A stretch of 64,000 nt of DNA from Streptomyces zaomyceticus (GTDB lineage Bacteria; Actinomycetota; Actinomycetes; Streptomycetales; Streptomycetaceae). The notes under the pieces are model-generated. The model saw only the letters and a list, made by a program, of their open reading frames with translations. It was not told the DNA's origin and ran no database searches. Shown here in pieces: positions 48,855-57,597 of the stretch; position 1 is the first letter of the stretch, and each line of letters opens with the position of its first letter. The stretch covers positions 62,001-126,000 of the forward strand of contig NZ_BNBZ01000003.1 in NCBI RefSeq assembly GCF_014656215.1. The letters run 5' to 3'. The translations under genes were made by a program, and so were the position numbers.

Positions 48855-49640
48855 ATGATCGTCCACAGCCCCGCCGCCCGCGGCACCGCCATCGGGGACA
48901 CCCACCCGTCCCTGCGGGAGCGGGTCTACGTGGAGCTGCGCGAGCGGATCATCGAGGGGGAGTACCCGGCGGGCACACGGCTCGTGGAGCGGGAGATCGC
49001 CGACGGGCTGCGGGTCTCCCGGGTGCCGGTGCGCGAGGCGATGCAGCGCCTGGAGTCGGAGGGCTTCCTCTCGGTGCAGCCGCGCCGGGGGTCGGTGGTG
49101 ACGGACTTCGGCCCGGAGGACGCCGAGCACCTCTTCGACGTACGGGAGAACCTGGAGGGCCTGGCCGCGCGGCTCGCCGCACGGCACGCGGGCCCCGCAC
49201 GGCTGCGGGACCTGGAGCGGCTGCTGGCCCGCGCCAGGAGGGCGGCGGAGTCCGGACGGCTCCGCGAGGCCGTCTCCCTCAACGCCGACTTCCACCGGCA
49301 GATCGTCGAGCTCTCCGGCAACCCTCTCCTGGTGGAGCTGATGGCCCCGCTCGACTCCCGGCTGCGCCGGCTCTTCCGGCTCACCTCGGCGCAGTCGGAC
49401 GGCGAGCCGATGTGCGGGGCGCACGAGCGGCTCTACGAGGCCGTCCGCGACCACGACGAGGACGGCGCGGAGGCCCTGGCCCGCGCCCATGTCGCGGACA
49501 CCCGCGCCTCGGCCGCGCGCCTGCTGTCCGTCCCGCGGGAGCGGGAGCAGGAACAGGAGCAGGAGCAGACGCGGGAACAGGCGCGGGAGCCGGGGCGGGA
49601 GCCGGGGCAGGCACGGGAGCAGGCACGGGAGCCGGAGTAG
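48855..49640 (+). CDS. GntR-family (FCD) transcriptional regulator
   Basis: 261-residue repressor. The winged HTH is LRERVYVELRERIIEGEYPAGTRLVEREIADGLRVSRVPVREAMQRLESEGFLSVQPRRGSVV; the FCD effector domain follows with LFDVRENLEGLAARLAA, LNADFHRQIVELSGNPLLVELM and HERLYEAVRDHD. FCD domains bind metals and carboxylates through the D-x4-H and later His. The final 35 residues are a charged low-complexity tail of E-Q, R-E-Q and R-E-P units encoded by short GC-rich DNA repeats. It is divergent from the amidohydrolase. ATG 48855 is the start. Confidence 0.93.
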   Translation: MIVHSPAARGTAIGDTHPSLRERVYVELRERIIEGEYPAGTRLVEREIADGLRVSRVPVREAMQRLESEGFLSVQPRRGSVVTDFGPEDAEHLFDVRENLEGLAARLAARHAGPARLRDLERLLARARRAAESGRLREAVSLNADFHRQIVELSGNPLLVELMAPLDSRLRRLFRLTSAQSDGEPMCGAHERLYEAVRDHDEDGAEALARAHVADTRASAARLLSVPREREQEQEQEQTREQAREPGREPGQAREQAREPE

Positions 49641-49655
49641 GAACCGGAGCGCTCG

Positions 49656-50828
49656 CTAGCCGAGCTTCCGCAGGGCCGTCCGGACGGCGGCCAGATCCTC
49701 GTCCGAGGCCAGCCCGGCGTGATAGAGCCGCAGCTCGGTCGCGCCGGCGTCCAACGCCCGCTCCGCGGTGTCGGCCAGCCGGTCGGGGGCGCCGCCCATG
49801 CCGGTGACGACGGACAGGTTCGCCGCGAGGACGGTCCCCGGGCGCGCGTGGGCCGCGAACTCCGCGACGCGCGGCGGGCGGGCGACCACCCCGTCCGCGA
49901 GGCCCAGGACGTGCGCGGGGTCCGTGCCGGAGTCGGCGCCGCAGCGGTACGGGTCGGGGTCGGCGTGCAGCAGGACCCGGAAGCCGGGCGGGGCGGCGGC
50001 CCGTACGGCGGCCACGGCGGCCTCCTGGAAGGCACGGGCCGTCCCGGCGCGCCACGCGAGGGCGGGGGCCTCCGCGGCGCCGAGACCGCCCGCGGGTCCC
50101 GATCCGGTCCATACGGGTTCCAGGGCGGCGCGCACGGCGGCGGCCAGCTCGTCCGGGTCGGCGCCCCCGTCCCCGTACCCCTGCCGGCAGGAGGAGCAGA
50201 AGCAGAGCGACATCAGGTACTGCTCCCGCTCCCCCAGGGCGACGCCGCCGGTCTTGTCGTGGGCGTGCAGATGGGCGAGGCCGTACCAGCCGCAGGACTC
50301 CAGTTCGGTGCCGGCCGCGCCGGGCCGTACGGCGGCCTCGGCGGCCAGGTCGACGAGCAGGGCGCGCACCTCGGGACGGGCGACGCAGGGGGCCCAGGGG
50401 TAGCGGTCGCCGTAGGCGTTGACGACCGAGGTCTCCGGATGTTCGGCGCCGAGGCGGGAGTTGTGGGCGAGGACGACCCAGCTGTGCACCTCCAGGCCGG
50501 TGGCGGCGAGGGCCTCGGCGGCCCGTCCGTAGGCGTCGCCGGGGGCCCACTCCCCCGCCGGGTACGGGCGGAGCGGACGGCCCGCCCAGCGGTCCGGGTC
50601 CGGCGGGTAGAGCACGGCGGCGTGCTCGGCGGTGACGATCCGGTGGGCCGGATGGCGGGGGGTCAGCGCCCGGGTGGAGTGGTAGGCGGCGGCGAGCGTG
50701 ACCTGCGCGATGCCCAGCTCCGCGAGGAGTCCCGGCGCCGCGGGGTCGCCGTCGACGTCCCAGGGGTAGACGAAGGCGCCGGCGCGCACCGCGCCCGTGG
50801 CGGCGGCACCGCCCGTGCTCCCGCTCAT
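49656..50828 (-). CDS. Uncharacterised TIM-barrel-like protein with CxCxxC, coupled to kdgD
   Basis: 390-residue alanine-rich cytosolic protein. YLMSLCFCSSCRQGYG is a C-x-C-x-x-C cluster in the middle, of the sort seen in putative glycoside-hydrolase-like (GHL) families, near AHLHAHDKTGG; AAYHSTRALTPRHPAHRI and SWVVLAHNSRLGAEHP are further conserved-looking blocks. Repeated strand-helix units such as GAFVYPWDVDGD, FRVLLHADPDP, VLAANLSVVTGMGG and TELRLYHAGLAS suggest a TIM barrel. I do not know a function. Its start overlaps the stop of kdgD by four bases, so it probably takes part in the same sugar-acid pathway. Confidence 0.8.
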   Translation of the reverse strand: MSGSTGGAAATGAVRAGAFVYPWDVDGDPAAPGLLAELGIAQVTLAAAYHSTRALTPRHPAHRIVTAEHAAVLYPPDPDRWAGRPLRPYPAGEWAPGDAYGRAAEALAATGLEVHSWVVLAHNSRLGAEHPETSVVNAYGDRYPWAPCVARPEVRALLVDLAAEAAVRPGAAGTELESCGWYGLAHLHAHDKTGGVALGEREQYLMSLCFCSSCRQGYGDGGADPDELAAAVRAALEPVWTGSGPAGGLGAAEAPALAWRAGTARAFQEAAVAAVRAAAPPGFRVLLHADPDPYRCGADSGTDPAHVLGLADGVVARPPRVAEFAAHARPGTVLAANLSVVTGMGGAPDRLADTAERALDAGATELRLYHAGLASDEDLAAVRTALRKLG

Positions 50829-51757
50829 GCGCCGATCTCCTTCAGGAGGGCCCTGCCGCGCTCGACCAGCAGGACGAGTTCGTCGACGTGCTCGGGCGCG
50901 GGCTCGCTCAGCGGCGGCCGCACCCCGCCCACGTCCAGGCCTCCCCTGCGGACCGCCGCCTTGACGAGCGAGACGGCGTACCCCCGTCCCTGGGCGCGGA
51001 GTTCGACGAGCGGCCGGTAGAAGACGTCGACGAGCCGGTTCACGGTGGTGTCGTCGCCGGTGGTGAGGGCGCGGTGGAAGGCGAGGGCGATGTCGGGGGC
51101 GAAGCAGAAGACGGCGGAGGAGTAGAGGGTGACACCGATGCCCCGGTAGGCGGCGCCGGTGAGTTCGGCGGTCGGCAGGCCGTTGAAGTAGAGCAGGTCG
51201 AGGCCCTCGGCGCGGACGGCACTGACGATCCGCTGCATCAGGTCGAGGTCACCGAGGCCGTCCTTGAGACCGATGATCCCGTCGGTGCGGGCCAGGGCGA
51301 CGGCGGTGGCGGGGGTGAGGATCGCGTTGTCGCGCTGGTAGACGATGACGTCGAGCGAGGTGGCGGCGGCGAGCTCGGTGTAGTGGCGGAGCAGCCCGGT
51401 CTGGTCGGCGACGACGAGGTACGGCGGCATGGCGAGGAGCCCGTCGGCGCCTGCCTCCTCGGCGAGCCGGGCGTACCGGACGGCGAGCGCGGTGCCGTAG
51501 CCGGCGCCCGCGACGACGGGTACGCGGCCCGCCGACTCCTCGACGGCGGCGGCGACGCAGTCCCGGAACTCCTCGGGGGTGAGGGCGTGGAACTCGCCGG
51601 TGCCGCAGCAGGCGAACACGGCGGCCGCGCCCGCGTCGACGCCCGCGCGCACGTGCGCGCGGAAGGTGTCGAGGTCGAGGGAGCCGTCCGGCGCGAAGGC
51701 CGTGACGGGGAAGAACAGCAGGCCGTCGAGCCGGCCGGCGAGCGGGGCAGTGGTCAC
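50825..51757 (-). CDS. kdgD: 5-dehydro-4-deoxyglucarate dehydratase (KdgD-like, DapA superfamily)
   Basis: 310-residue class I aldolase-type TIM barrel. LFFPVTAFAPDGSLDLDTFRAHVRAGVDAGAAAVFACCGTGEFHALTPEE is the usual start of KdgD; the Schiff-base Lys lies in DGIIGLKDGLGDLDLMQ, and VIVYQRDNAILTP holds the Tyr. The enzyme makes 2-oxoglutarate semialdehyde from 5-dehydro-4-deoxyglucarate with loss of water and CO2. GTG 51757 follows GGGAG. It is divergent from the uronate dehydrogenase and coupled to the CxCxxC protein. The aldehyde product would be oxidised by the dehydrogenase at 31.6-33.1 kb. Confidence 0.92.
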   Translation of the reverse strand: MTTAPLAGRLDGLLFFPVTAFAPDGSLDLDTFRAHVRAGVDAGAAAVFACCGTGEFHALTPEEFRDCVAAAVEESAGRVPVVAGAGYGTALAVRYARLAEEAGADGLLAMPPYLVVADQTGLLRHYTELAAATSLDVIVYQRDNAILTPATAVALARTDGIIGLKDGLGDLDLMQRIVSAVRAEGLDLLYFNGLPTAELTGAAYRGIGVTLYSSAVFCFAPDIALAFHRALTTGDDTTVNRLVDVFYRPLVELRAQGRGYAVSLVKAAVRRGGLDVGGVRPPLSEPAPEHVDELVLLVERGRALLKEIGA

Positions 51758-51996
51758 GGTCGCTCCCAGGGAAGTCCGTCGTGCAGGGCCATCGCGTGCA
51801 CGGTTATGACTGTCATCCATATTCTTGAACGCTGACGTCCCGCACGCTAGAACAGCACAGAACCACCGGTCAAGGAGAGAACACGCCGCATCGCACACTC
51901 TTGACGCTCCGTCGGACCGCTCCCTAGCGTGTCCACGGTTGTGAATTCCGCTCAGATGAATGCCGCGCATCCCGCTCGACGGAGGAGACCCGCTCC

Positions 51997-52806
51997 ATGC
52001 CCGCACCCCGCACACTCCTGCTCACCGGCGCCGCCGGAGGCGTCGGCACGCTGATGCGGGAGCTGCTGCCCCCGTACGGCTACGAGCTCCGCCTCCTGGA
52101 CGTCGTCCCCGTGCCCGGGGCGCCGGACGCGATCGTCGCCGACCTCGCGGACCGCGCGGCGCTGCGCGAGGCCGTCCGGGGCGTCGACGCGATCGTGCAC
52201 CTGGCCGGGATCTCCCTGGAGTCGACCTTCGACAAGATCATGGCCGCCAACATCGCCGGGACGTACAACCTGTACGAGGCCGCCCGCGAGGAGGGCGTCC
52301 GGCGCGTGGTCCTCGCCTCCAGCAACCACGCCGTGGGCTTCACCCGCCGCCCGCGCGAGGGCGAACCCCTCGTCCCGGTCGACACCCCGCACCGCCCGGA
52401 CACCTTCTACGGCCTCTCCAAGTGCTTCGGCGAGGACCTGGCGCAGCTCTACTGGGATCTGCACGGCCTGGAGACCGTCTCCGTCCGCATCGGCTCCTGC
52501 TTCCCCGAGCCCACCTCCGTGCGGATGCTGTCGATGTGGCTCAGCCCCGCCGACTGCGCCCGCCTCCTGCACGCCACCCTCACCGCCGAGGACGTCGCCC
52601 ACACGATCGTGTACGGCTCCTCGGCCAACACGCGCGCGTGGTGGGACCTGTCCACGGCCCGGGCGCTCGGCTTCGCGCCGGAGGACGACTCGGAGGTCTA
52701 CGCGGAGAAGCTCGTCGCCGACAAGGGCCACCCGCCGGAGGGCAGCGCCGACGACCTGTACCTGGGCGGCCACTTCTGTGTGAACCCGCCGCGCTGGCCG
52801 CACTGA
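51997..52806 (+). CDS. udh: Uronate-dehydrogenase-like NAD-dependent SDR
   Basis: 269-residue short-chain dehydrogenase/epimerase-fold enzyme. The NAD motif is TGAAGGVGTLMRELL and the catalytic pair Y-x3-K is in TFYGLSKCFGED; VHLAGISLESTFDKIMAANIAGTYNLYEAA and RIGSCFPEP are typical of uronate dehydrogenases. It would oxidise glucuronate or galacturonate to the aldarate lactone. The GGAGGAG ribosome site is 10 bases from ATG 51997. It is divergent from kdgD. A plain nucleotide-sugar epimerase is less likely given the short length and this neighbour. Confidence 0.88.
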   Translation: MPAPRTLLLTGAAGGVGTLMRELLPPYGYELRLLDVVPVPGAPDAIVADLADRAALREAVRGVDAIVHLAGISLESTFDKIMAANIAGTYNLYEAAREEGVRRVVLASSNHAVGFTRRPREGEPLVPVDTPHRPDTFYGLSKCFGEDLAQLYWDLHGLETVSVRIGSCFPEPTSVRMLSMWLSPADCARLLHATLTAEDVAHTIVYGSSANTRAWWDLSTARALGFAPEDDSEVYAEKLVADKGHPPEGSADDLYLGGHFCVNPPRWPH

Positions 52807-53132
52807 GCCGGCCGGGAGGGATACGCAGGACCCGGCCGGACTGATACGGGGGAGCCGGCCGGGGCCCGGGTCACGGTGCGCGCTGGCGCCGGACCTCCCC
52901 ACCGTAGGCCGGGAGAAAGATCATCGCGAGCCGCGGAACGCGGCACCTGTCCGGAATGCGCGGTGGGTTGACGCATGGAAGCACGCTGGTCGGCGAAGTA
53001 CGCGCCCCCTCGCGCGCCCCGGCGTACGCCGGAAGCGCCCACGACCGCCGCCGGTCCGTACGCGCACGACCGCCGCCGGTCCGCACGCGCACGGTCCGGC
53101 GGCCGCCGACGCGGCCGGCCGGCGGCCCGACC
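52807..53132. other. 326-base gap with a 25-bp tandem duplication
   Basis: Region between the ends of the uronate dehydrogenase and the convergent AraC gene. Reading frames look like composition artefacts. The only structure is the tandem repeat at 53041-53090. Confidence 0.6.
53041..53090. repeat. 25-bp tandem duplication (two copies)
   Basis: Copies at 53041-53065 and 53066-53090 start ACGACCGCCGCCGGTCCG and differ at one base (T/C). A third partial copy (ACG-GTCCGG) follows. The 25-base period breaks the reading frame, which argues against coding. Confidence 0.85.
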
Positions 53133-54152
53133 TCAGCGGCAGCCGCGCAAGGTGCCGGACGGCGACTCGCCGTACTTCTCCCGGTAGCGCGCGGCGAAGC
53201 GACCCTGGTGGGCGAAGCCCCAGCGCCAGGCCACCTCGCTCACGCTCACCTGGTCCGGCGCGGCCGCCCGCAGCTCCTCGCGCACCCGGTCGAGACGGAC
53301 CTCCCGTACGTACGCCATCGGGGACATCCCCACGTACTCGCGGAACGACTCCTGGAGGCGGCGCACGCTCACCCGGGCCAGGGCGGCGAGCTCGGTGGTC
53401 GTGAACGGGTGCTCGGGACGCTCCCGCACCGCGTCCATCGCACGCTTGACCGGTGCCGGGCGCCGGGGCTCGCCCGGGTGGGCCAGTTCCTCCCGCCAGG
53501 GGTGCTCGGCGGCCAGCAGCAACCCGTTGAGCAGCGCCTCCTGCAAGGGACGGGCCACCAGCTCGTGCCGGGCGAGGCCCTCTCCGGCGAGCGCCTCGGC
53601 GGCGACCTGGCGGGCGAAGCGCACCCAGCTCAGACCGGGACCGCGCGAGATGTCCAGCCGGGGCGCGAAGACGAGCGGGCCGCGGGGCGGACGGCCGACG
53701 AGCTGCTCCAGGCGGTCGCGCAGCTCGGCCGCCCCGATCTTCACCGACAGGGCCCGGCAGTCCCCGCTCCAGCGATCGAGGAAGGTGTCCCCCGCCGGGT
53801 CGAGCAGCAGCGCGTCGGTGGCGGTCGCGACGATCGCGGACCCGCCCTGGCGCATCTCCATCCGCCCGTCGAGCGGCGCGTTCAGGTGGTACGCGCCGAG
53901 CTCCCCGAAACTCATCCGCACATCGGCCCCACAGCTCAGGTCGCCGATGACCAGCGGGCCGAGCGCGACCGTGTCGAAGCGGGCCTCGAAGGGGCGCCGC
54001 TCCCGGTCGACGACATCCATGCGGTTCGCGTAGTAGCGGGCGTCGAGCTCCTCGCGCGCCTCGTCCACGTCCTGTGTCCGGAAACAGCTGCCGCCCACAG
54101 CGCCCCGTGCCCCCACCGGAACCACCGGCCCCTCCGCCCCCACTGCACCCAT
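53133..54152 (-). CDS. AraC-family transcriptional regulator
   Basis: 339-residue regulator with an AraC-binding-domain-like N-terminal part (FGELGAYHLNAPLDGRMEMRQGG, ATATDALLLDPAGDTFLDRWSGD, RALSVKIGAAELRDRLEQLVGRPP) like the AraC_binding_2 proteins, and a C-terminal double HTH (FTTTELAALARVSVRRLQESFREYVGMSPMAYVREVRLDRVREEL, SVSEVAWRWGFAHQGRFAARYREKYGESPSGTLR). ATG 54152 is the start. It is divergent from a small protein gene about 55 bases away and convergent with the uronate dehydrogenase. Targets unknown. Confidence 0.93.
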   Translation of the reverse strand: MGAVGAEGPVVPVGARGAVGGSCFRTQDVDEAREELDARYYANRMDVVDRERRPFEARFDTVALGPLVIGDLSCGADVRMSFGELGAYHLNAPLDGRMEMRQGGSAIVATATDALLLDPAGDTFLDRWSGDCRALSVKIGAAELRDRLEQLVGRPPRGPLVFAPRLDISRGPGLSWVRFARQVAAEALAGEGLARHELVARPLQEALLNGLLLAAEHPWREELAHPGEPRRPAPVKRAMDAVRERPEHPFTTTELAALARVSVRRLQESFREYVGMSPMAYVREVRLDRVREELRAAAPDQVSVSEVAWRWGFAHQGRFAARYREKYGESPSGTLRGCR

Positions 54153-54207
54153 GGGTCGAAAGAATATTCATATGACGGATCTGACCGGGAACGGCAGGAT
54201 GCCCGGC

Positions 54208-54447
54208 ATGCCACGACCCCATGGATTCACGTACGAACAGCGCCGTGACGGCTCCGTCGTCCTCACCCATCTCGGCCGGGCCGCGGGCGTGCTGCGCGGC
54301 GGCCGCGCCGAGAAGTTCCTCGCCGAGGTCGAGTCGGGGGACGCCCAGCTCGTCATGGCCCGCTGGACGGGGTCGTACCGCTTCGGCAACGAGCGGCAGG
54401 CCAGGAACCACCCGCGTCATCAAGGTGGCCGAACCGGACGAGGGTAA
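54208..54447 (+). CDS. Small uncharacterised Streptomyces protein
   Basis: 79-residue basic protein of a kind I recall as widespread in Streptomyces: MPRPHGFTYEQRRDGSVVLT then HLGRAAGVLRGGRAEKFLAE, VESGDAQLVMARWTGSYRFG and the basic end NERQARNHPRHQGGRTGRG. No function is known. ATG 54208 is chosen as GCAGGA lies eight bases upstream; ATGs at 54172 and 54199 are in frame. It sits between a divergent AraC gene and the TerD gene. Confidence 0.72.
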   Translation: MPRPHGFTYEQRRDGSVVLTHLGRAAGVLRGGRAEKFLAEVESGDAQLVMARWTGSYRFGNERQARNHPRHQGGRTGRG

Positions 54448-54483
54448 GGGAACGGCAAAGGGACCCGGTTCGTTAGCCCTGGC

Positions 54484-55716
54484 ATGACCGCTATGACCCC
54501 CGGCTCGAACATTCCTCTCACCGCCGCGCGCGTGGCGGTGGACGTCGCCGCCCCGGTGCGGCTCGACGTCTCGGGCCTGCTGCTCGGCGCCGACGGCAAG
54601 GTGCGCTCGGACGACGACTTCATCTTCTACAACCAGCCGTCCGGCCCCGGTGTCACCTACCGCTCCGGCGGCGGCACCGCCCCCGACGCGATCCTGGTCG
54701 ACACCTCCGCCGTCCCGGCCGGCATCGAGAGGATCGTCGTCACCGCGAGCCCCGACGCCGCGGGCCAGACGTTCCAGGGCATCGAGCCCACGGCCACCCT
54801 CCGCAACGGGGACGACGGCAGCGTCCTCGCCACCTTCACCCCGCCGCAGCTGGCCACCGAGACCGCGCTGGTGGTGGTCGAGATCTATCTGCGCAACGGC
54901 GCGTGGAAGGCCCGCGCCGTCGGCCAGGGATACGCGAACGGCCTGGCCGGCATCGCCACCGACTTCGGTGTCTCGGTGGACGACGAGCCCGCCGCCGCCC
55001 CGCAGGCGGCCGCGCCGGTGGCCCCCGCCCCCGTCGCCCCGCCCGCTCCGGTGGCGCCCCCGGCCCCGCCCGTCGCTCCGGTGGACCCCCGTATCGCCGC
55101 CACCACCCCGGCCGCTCCCCCGGCCCCCGCCGCCGGCGGCAAGATCAACCTCGACAAGGGCCGGGTCAGCCTCCAGAAGAACCAGACCGTGTCCCTGGTC
55201 AAGGGCGGCCGCCCGCTGCTCTCCCAGGTCAAGATGGGCCTCGGCTGGGAGCCCGCGTACCGGGGCAAGGACATCGACCTGGACGCCTCCGTCATCGCGT
55301 ACGGCCCGCAGCGCAACCACCTGGACAGCTGCTACTTCGGCAAGCTGTCCATCCTCAACGGCTCGGTGAAGCACTCCGGCGACAACCTCACCGGCGAGGG
55401 CGCGGGCGACGACGAGGTGATCGTCGTCGACCTCGGCCGGCTGCCGGCCGACGCCACCGGTCTGGTCTTCACGGTCAACTCCTTCTCCGGCCAGAAGTTC
55501 ACCGAGGTCGCCAAGGCCTACTGCCGGCTGATCGACGCGGCGACGGGCGAGGAGCTGGTCCGCTTCGACCTGACCACCGCCGAGCCCCAGACCGGCGTGA
55601 TGATGGCCAAGCTGATCAAGCAGTTCACCGGTGAGTGGGAGATGACGGCGATGGGCGAGTTCGTGAAGTCCCGGACCGTCCGGGGCATGGTGAAGCCGGC
55701 CGCCCAGGCACTCTGA
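54484..55716 (+). CDS. TerD-family stress protein with two TerD domains
   Basis: 410-residue soluble protein with two TerD domains joined by a Pro/Ala-rich linker (VAPAPVAPPAPVAPPAPPVAP, about 180-215). The first domain contains DVSGLLLGADGKVRSDDDFIFYNQP with the Asp ladder that binds calcium and GVTYRSGGG. The second has LSQVKMGLGWEP, DLDASVIAYGPQRNHLDSCYFGKLSILNGSVKHSGDNLTGEGAGDDEVIVVDLGRLP and FTVNSFSGQKFTEV, the full TerD signature. TerD proteins respond to tellurite and other stress and are calcium-binding; their mechanism is unclear. ATG 54484 has a weak ribosome site. Confidence 0.93.
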   Translation: MTAMTPGSNIPLTAARVAVDVAAPVRLDVSGLLLGADGKVRSDDDFIFYNQPSGPGVTYRSGGGTAPDAILVDTSAVPAGIERIVVTASPDAAGQTFQGIEPTATLRNGDDGSVLATFTPPQLATETALVVVEIYLRNGAWKARAVGQGYANGLAGIATDFGVSVDDEPAAAPQAAAPVAPAPVAPPAPVAPPAPPVAPVDPRIAATTPAAPPAPAAGGKINLDKGRVSLQKNQTVSLVKGGRPLLSQVKMGLGWEPAYRGKDIDLDASVIAYGPQRNHLDSCYFGKLSILNGSVKHSGDNLTGEGAGDDEVIVVDLGRLPADATGLVFTVNSFSGQKFTEVAKAYCRLIDAATGEELVRFDLTTAEPQTGVMMAKLIKQFTGEWEMTAMGEFVKSRTVRGMVKPAAQAL

Positions 55717-55737
55717 GCGACCGGTCTCCTCGGCGCC

Positions 55738-55771
55738 CGGGGGCGTCCCGCCGACGGGCGGGGCGCCCCCG
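55738..55771. terminator. Terminator hairpin after the terD gene
   Basis: Arms 55738-55752 and 55757-55771 are complementary with a single U-G pair around a GACG loop. It lies between the convergent TerD and ACC deaminase genes. Confidence 0.7.
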
Positions 55772-55787
55772 AGCCGAACTGGCCCAG

Positions 55788-55823
55788 GGGGTGTCCGGAA
55801 CGTCCCGCCTGGCCGGACACCCC
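55788..55823. terminator. Second hairpin, abutting the ACC deaminase stop
   Basis: GGGGTGTCCGG (55788-55798) pairs with CCGGACACCCC (55813-55823), an 11-bp perfect stem that touches the stop codon of the deaminase gene on the reverse strand. Confidence 0.7.
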
Positions 55824-56842
55824 TAGGAGAACAGGGCGCTGTAGGCGTTGAGGGCGGGCTGGCCGCCGAGGTGGGCGTAGAGCACGGTCGAGTCCCGGCC
55901 GATCTCCCCCCGGTCCACCAGGTCGACCAGTCCCGCCATCGACTTCCCCTCGTACACGGGGTCGGTGACCATGCCCTCGGTGCGGGCGGCGAGCCGCATC
56001 GCGTCGAGGGTGGCCTCGTCCGGGATGCCGTACACGCCCGCGTGATAGCGCTCGTCGAGCTCCACGTCGGCCGCCGTGACCGGTCGCTCGACACCGATGA
56101 GGGCGGCGGTGTCCCGGGCGATCCGGGTGATCTGCTCATGGGTCGGAACGGGCTTCGCGGAGGCGTCGACGCCGATGATCCGGCGGGCGGGCCCGCCCTC
56201 CTCGGCCAGCGCGGCGAAGCCCGCGACCATCCCGGCCTGGGTGGAGCCGGTCACCGAGCAGACGACCACCGTGTCGAAGAGGACTCCGAGTTCGCGCTCC
56301 TGCTCGGCCACCTCGTACGCCCAGTTCGCGAAGCCGAGTCCGCCGAGCCGGTGGTCGGAGGCGCCCGCCGGGATCGCGTACGGCTTGCCGCCGCTCTCCT
56401 CGACCTCCCGCAGGGCCTGCTCCCAGCTCTCCTTGAAGCCGATGCCGAAGCCGGCCCGCACCAGCCGTACGTCGGCGCCCGCGAGGCGGCTGATCAGGAT
56501 GTTGCCGACCTTGTCGTAGACGGAGTCGGGCCAGTCGACCCAGCTCTCCTGGACGAGGACGCAGCGCAGTCCGGCCCGGGCGGCGACGGCGGCGACCTGG
56601 CGGGTGTGGTTGGACTGCACCCCGCCGATGGAGACCAGGGTGTCGCAGCCCTGGGCGAGGGCGTCGGCGACCAGGTACTCCAGCTTGCGGGTCTTGTTCC
56701 CGCCGTACGCCACACCGGAGTTGCAGTCCTCGCGCTTGGCCCAGAGGGTGGCGCCGCCGAGGTGATGGGTGAGCCGTTCGAGGGGATGGACCGGCGAGGG
56801 CCCGAAGAGGAGCGGGTAGCGGTCGAAGTCGGTGATCGGCAA
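55823..56842 (-). CDS. acdS: 1-Aminocyclopropane-1-carboxylate (ACC) deaminase
   Basis: 339-residue fold-type II PLP enzyme that opens ACC to 2-oxobutyrate and ammonia. [42 protein letters not shown] contains the PLP Lys, and [32 protein letters not shown] the Ser/Asn contacts. [13 protein letters not shown] keeps the Tyr-Glu pair that distinguishes true ACC deaminases from D-cysteine desulfhydrases, and [14 protein letters not shown] supplies the late Leu. The TTG start at 56842 follows GGGAG at six bases; the longer frame enters the regulator region. It is 47 bases downstream of a GntR repressor gene on the same strand. Confidence 0.92.
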   Translation of the reverse strand: MPITDFDRYPLLFGPSPVHPLERLTHHLGGATLWAKREDCNSGVAYGGNKTRKLEYLVADALAQGCDTLVSIGGVQSNHTRQVAAVAARAGLRCVLVQESWVDWPDSVYDKVGNILISRLAGADVRLVRAGFGIGFKESWEQALREVEESGGKPYAIPAGASDHRLGGLGFANWAYEVAEQERELGVLFDTVVVCSVTGSTQAGMVAGFAALAEEGGPARRIIGVDASAKPVPTHEQITRIARDTAALIGVERPVTAADVELDERYHAGVYGIPDEATLDAMRLAARTEGMVTDPVYEGKSMAGLVDLVDRGEIGRDSTVLYAHLGGQPALNAYSALFS

Positions 56843-56889
56843 AGCGGCTCCCGGTGGGTGACGGCGGCTGGTCGACGGTCCTGGACGCG

Positions 56890-57597
56890 CTACGAGACGG
56901 GGCGTGCCGGGTCGACGGGCGCGGGGATGCCGGTGACCTCGGCCACCTCGATGGCGTCGTCCGCAAGCTGTTCGAGGGCCGCCCAGATCTCCGTGGTGAC
57001 CCGTACCGCCCCCACCGCGTCCCCCGCCTCGCACGCGTCGATGAGCCGGGCGTGCAGTTCGGCCGACCCGCAGCTCCCGGCATCGCCGAAGAGGCGCCGC
57101 TCGACACGGCGGATCAGCGGGGTGTACCGCGCGATCGTGGCGGCGGCGGCGTGGTTGCCGCTGGCGACGACGAGGACCTGGTGCAGCTCGTCGTCGGCGT
57201 CGAGGGCGGCCTCGACGTCGGAGGCGCGGACGGCCGCCGCGAAGCGCTCGTTGGCCTCGCGCATGGCCCTGATGCCCTCGGGGCCGAGCAGCGGCACGCC
57301 CGTCCTGGCGGCGAGTTCGTGCATCACCCGCACCACCGAGGCGGCGTCCCTGACGACCCGGCTGACCGGCCGGGTGACCCGGGTGTAGCTCTGCGGCTTG
57401 GACTCGACGAGCCCTTCGTCGCCGAGCCGCACCAGGGCCTCGCGCACGGGTGCGCGCGAGAGCCCGAGCCGTTCGGCGAGATCGGCGTCCTTCAGCGGGG
57501 CGCCGGGGGCGAGGTCGCCGCGCACGATGGCCTCGCGCAGCGCCTCGTAGGCCCGGTCGCGCAGCAGGGTCCGGCCCACGGGCCGTAGTGCGTCCAT
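56890..57597 (-). CDS. GntR-family (FCD) regulator of the ACC deaminase operon
   Basis: 235-residue repressor. The winged HTH is [64 protein letters not shown]; the FCD part includes [44 protein letters not shown] and [22 protein letters not shown] 57597 lies inside a perfect palindrome with 15-bp arms, so the gene is probably autoregulated. It precedes the ACC deaminase on the same strand. Confidence 0.93.
   Translation of the reverse strand: MDALRPVGRTLLRDRAYEALREAIVRGDLAPGAPLKDADLAERLGLSRAPVREALVRLGDEGLVESKPQSYTRVTRPVSRVVRDAASVVRVMHELAARTGVPLLGPEGIRAMREANERFAAAVRASDVEAALDADDELHQVLVVASGNHAAAATIARYTPLIRRVERRLFGDAGSCGSAELHARLIDACEAGDAVGAVRVTTEIWAALEQLADDAIEVAEVTGIPAPVDPARPVS

Noticed and set aside
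52975..53187. 70-residue Arg/Pro-rich frame over the 25-bp repeat
   Set aside because: The repeat period is not a multiple of three and the sequence is low complexity.
54430..55700. Long reverse or alternate frames in the terD region
   Set aside because: They shadow the TerD frame and lack starts and family motifs.
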